Source: Pirellulaceae bacterium
GTDB lineage: Bacteria > Planctomycetota > Planctomycetia > Pirellulales > Pirellulaceae
Length of the DNA stretch: 5,068 nucleotides
Direction: 5' to 3'
NCBI GenBank assembly: GCA_020846515.1
Contig: JADLDX010000147.1
Location: 1-5,068, forward strand
Position 1 is the first letter of the stretch, and each line of letters starts with the position of its first letter. The translations under genes were made by a program, and so were the position numbers. The notes beneath the pieces were generated by a model. The model had not been told where the DNA came from. It was given only the letters and a program-made list of their open reading frames with translations, and made no database searches. Positions 1 through 5,068 of this stretch are shown here, piece after piece.

Positions 1-3
1 AGC

Positions 4-93
4 GCTCAAACAGCCTGGGCAATGCCCGATGTAGACCGATAACTACGCGGCTGGCGCGAGGGGCAATGCCCCTCGCGTTTGAGCTTGCTCAAA
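4..93. other. Branched structured non-coding element at the left edge
   Basis: Seen directly: GCTCAAA (4-10) pairs with TTTGAGC (78-84). Immediately inside, CAGCC (11-15) pairs with GGCTG (49-53), enclosing hairpin GGGC-AAT-GCCC (17-27) and hairpin GTAG/CTAC (31-34 with 43-46). The perfect 10-bp hairpin at 55-77 completes a three-way junction with only base 54 unpaired at the joint. About 30 base pairs cover 81 bases. The 11-mer GGGCAATGCCC occurs twice (17-27 and 61-71), always with an AAT loop. A second GCTCAAA (87-93) can pair with 78-84 instead, giving a competing hairpin. It is not a tRNA: there is no T-loop or anticodon arm of correct form. It lies downstream of the porin gene, so it could be a 3' UTR or terminator structure, a small RNA, or a dispersed palindromic repeat. 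It may extend left of the window. The folding is clear on paper; the function is unknown. Confidence 0.5.
55..77 (-). terminator. Strong GC-rich hairpin, candidate terminator of the porin gene
   Basis: CGCGAGGGGC (55-64) and GCCCCTCGCG (68-77) form a perfect 10-bp stem around a 3-base AAT loop. It starts 66 bases past the end of the porin stop codon on the minus strand, a reasonable place for transcript end or 3' end protection. There is no U-tract on the minus-strand side. On the plus strand only TTT (78-80) follows. It is therefore not a canonical intrinsic terminator; it could act bidirectionally for a gene lying to the left, or simply be part of the larger fold at 4-93. Confidence 0.4.
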
Positions 94-116
94 TCCAAAA
101 CAGATGAGAGCTACTG

Positions 117-128
117 GCCCCGTAGGGC
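117..128 (-). other. Small UNCG-tetraloop hairpin in the porin 3' UTR
   Basis: Read on the minus strand this is GCCC-TACG-GGGC, a 4-bp stem closed C-G around UACG in RNA, which is the unusually stable cUNCGg tetraloop class. It lies about 15 bases after the porin stop codon. The stem is short and no U-tract follows, so this is only a possible 3' stabilising structure. Confidence 0.25.
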
Positions 129-143
129 TTTGTCAGCACTCTG

Positions 144-1550
144 CTAGAACGTGAAGACCATATCGCCACCAAAGGCTGTTTGAGTCGAATCGCTGTTCTC
201 GTTGAATCCGAATTGCTCGCGGTCCCAAACCCAGCGGACTTCGGGACGTACCAACAGGTTGGCGTGAGCTCGGTAGTTCACACCCAGCGTATAGTTGTAA
301 AGATCATCGTTCTGAACACTATTGAAGCCATCGCCACCAAAGTTGAACCATTCAAAGCGTTGTCCCAAAGCAACTCGGTCTGTTGCCTGGTAAACCAAAT
401 AGTGAATGTTGCCAAAAGTGTTCCGTTGAGTACCACCGGTCTGATTGGTGGTGTACAACACGTCCGCTTGATTGATATAGGTCAGCTTGTCCGTCAGTGC
501 GCCGGTTAGAATCACGCTGTGAATGCGCCCACGTTCGCCCACTGCCAGATTACCTGATCCAAAGCGACCCAACGCATTGGTATAAATGGCTGTCCATTTA
601 TCGTTCAGTTTGCGTTTGAATCCACCAATGTAGGCATCGCCATTGTCTTCAAAGCCGCTGTCCCAACCCATTACGTAACCGTTATATAGTTGAGTGTCTT
701 CGTCGAGATTAAAAGTCGTCAACGCACCGGTGTGCGTAAAGGGTTCCGCATTGTAGAACGTGAACTGCCGACTATAGAAGAAGTTACCGGTCGACTGCAC
801 GACCTCGTTGCCGATGATCGTGAAGAAGTGCCCGACCTTGACGCTCAAGTCGCCCATGGCGACCTCACCGTACAGTTGAGGCATGGCATGACCATAGCCT
901 GTGTTATTATTGTTGTCCCAGCCGTTGTCAAAGTGGTTGTTGGGAATCCCGAACGCCTGGGTGTCTGGGGCGTCGGTACCGTAGACGTAGTCGATGCGAC
1001 CACCCAATCCCAGGCCTTCGCTACCGTCGGCGATTTTCTCTGCGTACAGCCATTGTTGGCCAAGTTGCACGCGGTCGGGGTAGGTATTAAAGCTGGCAGG
1101 GTTGGCTTGCGTGTGGTAACCAACACTCGTCCAACCGCCCAAGGTTATCCCGCAGATTGGTTCGCTAAGCAGTTTCCATGGGTCGGTCAGCGTTCGTCCG
1201 TCATCGAGTATGCCTAGGCCAAACAGTCCACCTGCCCCGCATCCGCCCATCGAGTCGCAACCCATCGAATCACAACTGATGGTGTCACAACCAGGTGCCC
1301 GATCGCAGTTGTCGCTCAGCACGTTACCTACCGACTGAGCCTGCATAGGAGCTGGCGCTGACTCTATAGGCGCTGATTGAGCGGGCGCTGATTCGATGGG
1401 AGCCAAGGTTTGCTCATCGTCCGCTTCATAGCTGACCGGTACATTCTTGCTGACCACTGGCCGCGTCAAGCGCCCGGTTTGACCGAAACTGACACCGACC
1501 AGACACATTTGCGCAATGACTGCCTTGAGCGCGAGGGCACGTAACTTCAT
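144..1550 (-). CDS. Outer-membrane beta-barrel protein, OmpL-like porin (BBP2 family)
   Basis: A 468-residue exported protein, probably a porin or other outer-membrane barrel. Residues 1-23 form a signal peptide (MKLRALALK, then a hydrophobic stretch to about VGVSFG), with cleavage likely before Gln24. Residues 24-80 are a low-complexity linker with APIESAPA duplicated at 50-57 and 60-67. Residues 82-104 hold five cysteines (82, 88, 93, 98, 104). From about 134 to the end the sequence alternates short amphipathic strands with turns rich in Gly, Asn and Asp (DNNNNTGYG near 212), and ends in VFTF, the C-terminal aromatic expected for BAM-dependent barrel insertion. This matches the planctomycete BBP2 (former DUF1597) pattern. 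The ATG at 1550 is supported by AGGAG nine bases upstream. The gene is divergent from the LarA-like gene and appears monocistronic. Transport specificity cannot be read from sequence. Family assignment is by recognition, not by profile search. Confidence 0.85.
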   Translation of the reverse strand: MKLRALALKAVIAQMCLVGVSFGQTGRLTRPVVSKNVPVSYEADDEQTLAPIESAPAQSAPIESAPAPMQAQSVGNVLSDNCDRAPGCDTISCDSMGCDSMGGCGAGGLFGLGILDDGRTLTDPWKLLSEPICGITLGGWTSVGYHTQANPASFNTYPDRVQLGQQWLYAEKIADGSEGLGLGGRIDYVYGTDAPDTQAFGIPNNHFDNGWDNNNNTGYGHAMPQLYGEVAMGDLSVKVGHFFTIIGNEVVQSTGNFFYSRQFTFYNAEPFTHTGALTTFNLDEDTQLYNGYVMGWDSGFEDNGDAYIGGFKRKLNDKWTAIYTNALGRFGSGNLAVGERGRIHSVILTGALTDKLTYINQADVLYTTNQTGGTQRNTFGNIHYLVYQATDRVALGQRFEWFNFGGDGFNSVQNDDLYNYTLGVNYRAHANLLVRPEVRWVWDREQFGFNENSDSTQTAFGGDMVFTF

Positions 1551-1559
1551 AATGGAGGA

Positions 1560-1564
1560 CTCCT
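1560..1564 (-). promoter_or_regulatory. Ribosome binding site of the porin gene
   Basis: Minus-strand AGGAG lies nine bases before the ATG at 1550. It is the only strong Shine-Dalgarno sequence seen before a gene in this window, and it fixes the porin start. It overlaps a small interrupted palindrome (GGAG-GA-CTCC at 1554-1563), which could partly mask it in mRNA. Confidence 0.65.
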
Positions 1565-1598
1565 ATCCTGACCAATACAGGCTGAACAAAGCCAACGC

Positions 1599-1679
1599 CT
1601 TGACAGCAGCTTCGATAATGATTCATGTCGGTTCAGAAGGAGCATGCCGCCGTTGATGAACCGCCCGCTGCCTGTCAAG
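1599..1679. repeat. Imperfect inverted repeat, possible operator
   Basis: CTTGACAGCAGC at 1599-1610 recurs on the opposite strand as CTTGACAGGCAGC at 1679-1667, identical except for one inserted G, with a spacer of 56 bases. Its place between two divergent genes would suit a regulator binding site pair, but a chance repeat of this length is not excluded. Each arm contains a perfect TTGACA pointing inward. Confidence 0.3.
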
Positions 1680-1894
1680 CAATTGCAGTTGGTTCGTCCA
1701 CCCATGCCGTCTGTACATCGCTTGAATCGGTAGCGATTCGGCGAGAAATTCAGGCGAATGCAGGCAACCTTGCCGATAGTTCCGGCTGGGATGCCAGTCT
1801 TTGGTAAACTTTAACGCCTGCGGGGTTTTTAAGCAGCCCATTGCGCAAAACGCAAACGCGGCACAGATTTACTCATTTCACGGTCGACCAGCCC

Positions 1895-3109
1895 ATGCAC
1901 CTGTTTAAAGTTCACCAGCAACTAGTCTCGAATCCCTTGGCCGATGTCGCTGGTGAGGTGTGGGCTCAACTGCACCGCCTAAAGGATTCCGTCCCGCAAG
2001 GCGATGTGGCCATCACCGTGGGCAGCCGGGGAATTGCTGCCTTGCCGGTGATCGTGCGCGCCTGCGGAGACTGGCTGAAGGCCCACGGAGCCAGGCCGTT
2101 CATCGTGCCCGCAATGGGCTCGCACAACGGCGCCACCGCAGCCGGCCAGCAGAACATGATCGAGTCTCTGGGGATCACCGAATCTGCCATGGACATGCCC
2201 ATTCGGTCCAGCATGGAAGTCGTCCAATTGGCTGAAGTCCCATCAGGGCCCGTCTTCATGGATCGCTACTGCTATGAAGCCGCCGGCGTTCTGGTGCTCA
2301 ATCGAGTAAAGCTACACACTTGCTTTTCTGGCCCCGTTCAAAGCGGACTGACCAAGATGATGGTCGTCGGCATGGGCAAAATCCGCTCAGCTCAAACGTT
2401 CCATTCGACACCCACCCATCAAATGAAAGATATGCTGCTGGAAATGGGGCAAGCCGTGCTGAACACCAACAAGATTTTTGCTGGGTTGGCCATTCTGGAA
2501 GATGGCTTTGACGAAACGGCAGAATTGCACGCATTAGCACCCAACGAAATTTTGCATCGCGAAGCTGAACTGCTCCAACGCCATCGACATTATTTCCCTG
2601 AACTGCCGGTCGAGCATCTCAATGTGCTAATCATCGATGAAATCGGGAAGACCTTCAGCGGTACCGGCATGGACACCAATGTCATCGGTCGGCGCGGCAT
2701 TTCCAGTTACGAAGATTTACAGCGACCACGCATTAAGACGATCGCCGCGTTATCGCTAGTGCCGGAATCACAAGGCAATGCGATCGGTGTTGGCCTGGCC
2801 GATTTCATCACCCAAAAATTACGCAACGACATCAACGAACACAAGACGCTGATCAACGTACTAACCACCGGTGATATGGATCGCGCCAAGATCCCTGCCA
2901 CGTTGAAAGACGATCAGACTCTGATCAACTTAGTCGCCGAACGATTTGGTATTAGCCGTTGGATGTTCATACCGAACACTTTGCATCTAGACCAACTGTA
3001 TGTCACCGAAGATTTGTGCGACGAGCTATCGCGGCATCGCATCTGCCGCGTCGAGTCATCGCCGCATGAATTGAAGTTCATCGACGGTCGCAGCCAGCTG
3101 TGGGGCTGA
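1895..3109 (+). CDS. LarA-like protein (DUF2088), putative nickel-pincer hydroxyacid racemase or epimerase
   Basis: A protein of 404 residues related to the N-terminal domain of lactate racemase LarA. Numbering from ATG 1895, GSRG (43-46) carries Arg45, GSHN (75-78) carries His77, the segment NRVKLHT carries His141, SGLTKMM carries Lys154, and QTFH carries His170. These match in order, and nearly in spacing, the LarA residues Arg75, His108, His174, Lys184 (nickel-pincer tether) and His200 (nickel ligand); the Lys to His distance of 16 is identical. I infer a cofactor-dependent racemase or epimerase acting on a 2-hydroxyacid in the cytoplasm; the substrate is unknown, and a non-catalytic homologue is possible. 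There is no signal peptide. The frame also opens at TTG 1841, adding 18 residues that do not look like the family; the N-terminus MHLFKV fits family starts better. Neither start has a Shine-Dalgarno sequence. The stop codon abuts the 149-bp repeat element. Confidence 0.75.
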   Translation: MHLFKVHQQLVSNPLADVAGEVWAQLHRLKDSVPQGDVAITVGSRGIAALPVIVRACGDWLKAHGARPFIVPAMGSHNGATAAGQQNMIESLGITESAMDMPIRSSMEVVQLAEVPSGPVFMDRYCYEAAGVLVLNRVKLHTCFSGPVQSGLTKMMVVGMGKIRSAQTFHSTPTHQMKDMLLEMGQAVLNTNKIFAGLAILEDGFDETAELHALAPNEILHREAELLQRHRHYFPELPVEHLNVLIIDEIGKTFSGTGMDTNVIGRRGISSYEDLQRPRIKTIAALSLVPESQGNAIGVGLADFITQKLRNDINEHKTLINVLTTGDMDRAKIPATLKDDQTLINLVAERFGISRWMFIPNTLHLDQLYVTEDLCDELSRHRICRVESSPHELKFIDGRSQLWG

Positions 3110-3131
3110 TAAATGGGGTCAGGTCTCATTT
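3109..3131 (+). repeat. Left terminal inverted repeat
   Basis: Perfect 23-bp match to the reverse complement of 3235-3257. Its first base is the final A of the LarA-like stop codon TGA (3107-3109). Inner bases 3111-3115 (AAATG) pair with 3127-3131 (CATTT), and G-C plus G.T pairs can add to this hairpin, leaving a TCAGG-type loop. Confidence 0.9.
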
Positions 3132-3234
3132 TCGTGACTCAGCGAGCGTCAACTCCTGGCTGGTAAAGATCAAGTCCATCGCAGATCACTCGGGCTAGTC
3201 TGGAACTGTACCCATCTTTTCGTTTACGGCCAGT

Positions 3235-3257
3235 AAATGAGACCTGACCCCATTTAT
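3235..3257 (-). repeat. Right terminal inverted repeat
   Basis: Perfect inverted copy of 3109-3131. It ends one base short of the DUF1501 stop codon (3259-3261, minus strand). Like the left end it can fold on itself through AAATG and CATTT, but on the plus strand the second-tier G.T pair becomes an A-C mismatch, so the two ends fold differently on a given strand. Confidence 0.9.
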
Positions 3258-3258
3258 T

Positions 3259-4698
3259 TCATGAGAGCAGGTCGTGGACGACTCGACCGTGGACATCGGT
3301 CAACCGCACATCGCGACCTTGATGTCGATAAGTTAATCGCTGATGATCGATACCCAGTAGATGCAAGATGGTGGCTTGCAGGTCATGAACATGCACTGGT
3401 GCATCGACGACGTTGTAACCAAAATCATCGGTGCGACCGTGAACGTAGCCAGCTTTAACACCCGCGCCGGCCATCCAGATGGTGAAGGCAAACGGATGGT
3501 GGTCACGTCCTTCTTTGCCGGTTGAACTGCCGCGGCGAACCTCGGCCATCGGCGTTCGTCCGAATTCGCCGGCCCAGACGACCAACGTATGATCCAGCAA
3601 CCCACGTTGTTTTAGGTCGGCCAGCAGCGCGGCCGTGGGAAGATCGGTCATGTCACAGTTGGTCTTCAAATTCGCATTAAGACTGGAGTGATCATCCCAC
3701 GTCGAATGAAATAGCTGCACGAATCTTACACCGCGTTCGACCATGCGCCGGGCGAGCAAGCAGTTGCTGCCAAAGGCGCGCGTGGTCTCCTGCTCCAGTC
3801 CATAGTCACGTTTAGTTGCCTGTGTCTCTTGTGAGAAGTCCAGCAATTCCGGGGCGGCAGATTGCATGCGAAAGGCTAACTCGTAAGCTGCGATGCGCGA
3901 TTCAATCTCGCGATCTCCAGCCGTCTGCTGGTGGACCCGATTCAGATCTCCGATGGCGCGCAGTCGCGCTTGTTGACCGGCCGTGGAGACGCCTGGCGGG
4001 TTGGCCAAATGCAAAATAGGGTCGCCCGTGTTGCGAAAGGTGACTCCACGGTGCGAGGATGGCAAGAACCCGCTTCCCCATAAAGCGGTGCCCGCATCGA
4101 CGCCCTTCCCAGAATTAGAGAGCAGCACCACGTAACCGGGCATGTTCTCGTAGACACTGCCCAGTCCATATTGGATCCAGGCACCCATACTTGGGTTACC
4201 AAACAACGGCGTGCCGCAGCTGAGCAGCAATTGGGCGGGATCATGATTGCTCTGATCAGTATGCATGGAACGCACCATGCAGATCGAATCGGCCATCTGA
4301 GCCGTGTGCGGCAAGTAGTCTGAAAACTCGATGCCCGCCTGGCCATAGCGATGGAACTTTCGCGGGCTGGCCATGACGCGCGCGCTGCTGCGAATAACCG
4401 GGTCGGCCAAGGTCGAAACGAGCGACTCAGGTACCGGTTCCCCATGCAGCCTGGTCATCATCTGCTTGGGATCGTACAAGTCCAGATGCGATGGACCGCC
4501 AGCCATGAAGATGAAGATGACGTTCTTGGCGCGAGCCGGAACATGCAGACCACTACCGTCTGCCAGCGAAGTCTCCGCGGCCGACGAACTCTCCGCGGCC
4601 AGCAGTTGCCACAGTGCGGCAGCACCAACACCATGCGCTGAGCGATTGAGTAAACTGCGCCGCGATATGGGCCACGTCATGTCAGGCTGGCTGGTCAT
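3259..4698 (-). CDS. DUF1501 family protein with Tat signal
   Basis: A 479-residue protein of the DUF1501 family, full length (family members are commonly 430-500). Residues 12-17 (SRRSLL) plus the following hydrophobic stretch (about 21-35) form a twin-arginine signal, with cleavage likely near Ala41, so it is exported folded. Family blocks in order: AGGPSHLDLYDPK (66-78), HTDQSNHDPA (146-155), HSTWDDH (331-337), GEFGRTP (377-383), GRDHHP (397-402) and HVHDL (436-440). The family has an alkaline-phosphatase/sulfatase-like fold, and the Asp, Glu and His residues in these blocks are the likely metal ligands; no substrate is established. The ATG at 4698 lies 9 bases after the DUF1553 stop with no good Shine-Dalgarno, suggesting translational coupling; ATG 4680 (Met7) is an alternative that still keeps the Tat motif. 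An 11-base direct repeat (4572-4582, 4590-4600) encodes the Ala/Ser-rich end of the signal. The gene ends beside the inverted-repeat element. Confidence 0.9.
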   Translation of the reverse strand: MTSQPDMTWPISRRSLLNRSAHGVGAAALWQLLAAESSSAAETSLADGSGLHVPARAKNVIFIFMAGGPSHLDLYDPKQMMTRLHGEPVPESLVSTLADPVIRSSARVMASPRKFHRYGQAGIEFSDYLPHTAQMADSICMVRSMHTDQSNHDPAQLLLSCGTPLFGNPSMGAWIQYGLGSVYENMPGYVVLLSNSGKGVDAGTALWGSGFLPSSHRGVTFRNTGDPILHLANPPGVSTAGQQARLRAIGDLNRVHQQTAGDREIESRIAAYELAFRMQSAAPELLDFSQETQATKRDYGLEQETTRAFGSNCLLARRMVERGVRFVQLFHSTWDDHSSLNANLKTNCDMTDLPTAALLADLKQRGLLDHTLVVWAGEFGRTPMAEVRRGSSTGKEGRDHHPFAFTIWMAGAGVKAGYVHGRTDDFGYNVVDAPVHVHDLQATILHLLGIDHQRLTYRHQGRDVRLTDVHGRVVHDLLS

Positions 4699-4707
4699 TT
4701 GATTTGA

Positions 4708-5068
4708 CTATTCCCGTGTGATCGCTTCATCTAAGTTCAACAAGACACTGGCCACCAGCGACCAGGCAGCGTGCTCGGCAAGTTCAACGTTTGAACCGGC
4801 GATCGCCAGGCGGCCCTTGGTCAACTGCTCCGCGCCGGGTAGATCTGCACGAAATGCTTGACGTTGGGAATCGAGATATTGGAGCAACCTCTGCGACTCG
4901 ACATCACTCAAGCGACGAGCCAGGATTCGTGTCGACAATTCAGTCACCATTTGACGATCCCGATTAACCGGGGCCGATGTTGGCGTGGCCAGTGTTTCAC
5001 CGGCTGCGTTAACAGCGGCTTGCATCATAACGGGATCATTGAGCAGCGTTAGTGCTTGAAGGGGAGTA
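4708..5068 (-). CDS. DUF1553 family protein, C-terminal part (cut by the window edge)
   Basis: Only the last 119 residues are present; the frame is open to the right edge. The visible part begins TPLQALTLLNDP, the hallmark of the DUF1553 (PSD1) C-terminal domain, and ends with SVLLNLDEAITRE, the usual final motif. In planctomycetes these proteins usually run 700-1100 residues, with a DUF1549 domain and often a cytochrome-c-like PSCyt1 domain upstream; those parts would lie outside this window. The stop TAG (4710-4708) is followed after 9 bases by the DUF1501 start, so the two are co-transcribed. A Met-Met pair at 5028 is internal and not the true start. The biochemical role is not established; these pairs are often proposed to work in polymer breakdown or redox chemistry in the cell envelope. 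Confidence 0.92.
   Translation of the reverse strand, partial: TPLQALTLLNDPVMMQAAVNAAGETLATPTSAPVNRDRQMVTELSTRILARRLSDVESQRLLQYLDSQRQAFRADLPGAEQLTKGRLAIAGSNVELAEHAAWSLVASVLLNLDEAITRE

Larger units (their letters stand above)
1551..1894. other. Divergent upstream region between the porin and LarA-like genes
   Basis: A 344-base stretch with no gene I can support. It should contain the promoters for both divergent genes. On the plus strand there is a perfect TTGACA at 1600-1605, but nothing close to TATAAT lies 16-18 bases downstream; a minus-strand TTGACA at 1673-1678 likewise lacks a -10. The GATAAT at 1614-1619 has no -35 at the correct distance. It also holds an inverted repeat (1599-1679, listed separately) and a 6-bp hairpin, GAATCG-GTAG-CGATTC, at 1724-1739. 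Short open frames exist on both strands here (about 60-72 codons), but none has a ribosome binding site or a recognisable product. Confidence 0.6.
3109..3257. mobile_element. 149-bp non-coding element with 23-bp terminal inverted repeats (REPIN/MITE-like)
   Basis: The ends are perfect 23-bp inverted copies beginning ATAAATGGGGTCAGG (3109-3131 plus strand, 3257-3235 minus strand), around a 103-base core with no open frame of interest. Each 21-base inner part is itself an imperfect palindrome (AAATG with CATTT), as in REP sequences, and two such units face each other as in REPINs. A second, internal inverted repeat (3156-3167 with 3223-3233, one bulge) extends the stem. There is no clear target-site duplication, which fits REP elements moved by RAYT-type (Y1 HUH) transposases but does not prove it. 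No transposase is in the window, so any movement would be in trans. The element lies exactly between two convergent stop codons and could also serve as a bidirectional transcription barrier. Mobility is inferred; the repeat structure is directly seen. Confidence 0.7.

Noticed and set aside
1..42. Possible C-terminal tail of a plus-strand gene ending at TAA 40-42
   Set aside because: Only 13 codons are visible with no recognisable motif, and the bases are explained as well by the branched structure.
4..53. Integron attC site
   Set aside because: The arms lack the conserved RYYYAAC and GTTRRRY core sites and no integrase or cassette array is present.
4..84. tRNA-like cloverleaf (7-bp outer helix, about 81 bases)
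   Set aside because: No T-loop GTTC sequence, no anticodon arm of correct geometry, and the helix order does not match a tRNA.
180..1217. Long plus-strand frames antisense to the porin gene (180-509, 690-1217)
   Set aside because: They are shadows of the barrel coding frame; the minus-strand protein has signal peptide, barrel pattern and terminal Phe.
1805..1835. GCCTGCGGGGTTTTT stretch as a terminator
   Set aside because: The T-run is preceded by no stem; only CTGC/GCAG across the T-run could pair, which is not a terminator layout.
1625..1841. Small open frames of 60 and 72 codons on opposite strands in the divergent intergenic region
   Set aside because: They overlap each other, lack ribosome binding sites and have no recognisable sequence features.
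1841..1894. TTG start at 1841 for the LarA-like gene
   Set aside because: No Shine-Dalgarno, and the 18 extra residues do not resemble the family, whose N-terminus fits ATG 1895.
2914..3458. Two short frames, on opposite strands, both starting MRPDPIY (2914-3129 minus and 3237-3458 plus)
   Set aside because: They start inside the terminal inverted repeats and read outward, so the identical N-termini are just the repeat translated; the rest overlaps real genes antisense.
1..5068. CRISPR array or phage/defence gene cluster
   Set aside because: There are no regularly spaced direct repeats and all genes belong to housekeeping-type planctomycete families.

Overview
The window most likely comes from a planctomycete, probably a Pirellulaceae-type marine or freshwater bacterium. 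The basis is family content rather than a database match: a DUF1553 to DUF1501 gene pair with a Tat signal, an OmpL-like BBP2 beta-barrel with a cysteine-rich linker, weak Shine-Dalgarno sequences on most genes, and moderate GC content.

Layout from left to right. Positions 1-143 hold no supportable gene but are dense in secondary structure: a compact branched fold (4-84), a perfect 10-bp hairpin inside it (55-77), a competing hairpin (78-93) and a small UNCG-type hairpin (117-128). Positions 144-1550 (minus) encode an exported outer-membrane beta-barrel, putative porin. Positions 1551-1894 form the divergent upstream region shared with the next gene; it carries a good ribosome binding site for the porin, an imperfect inverted repeat and a small hairpin, but no promoter I can defend. 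Positions 1895-3109 (plus) encode a LarA-like protein (DUF2088, nickel-pincer racemase/epimerase superfamily). Positions 3109-3257 are a 149-bp non-coding element with perfect 23-bp terminal inverted repeats, filling the gap between two convergent stop codons. Positions 3259-4698 (minus) encode a DUF1501 protein, and 4708-5068 (minus) the C-terminal end of a DUF1553 protein that runs off the right edge.

How they fit together: DUF1553 and DUF1501 are 9 bases apart and surely form an operon, the usual planctomycete pairing of unknown biochemical role. The porin and the LarA-like gene are divergent, and no shared pathway is evident. No nickel-pincer cofactor maturation genes (larB, larC, larE) lie in the window.

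The most interesting parts are non-coding: the 149-bp REPIN/MITE-like element, whose ends are each self-palindromic, and the branched structure at the left edge with its duplicated GGGCAATGCCC hairpin. Both look like structured repeats whose copy number in the genome would be the key test.
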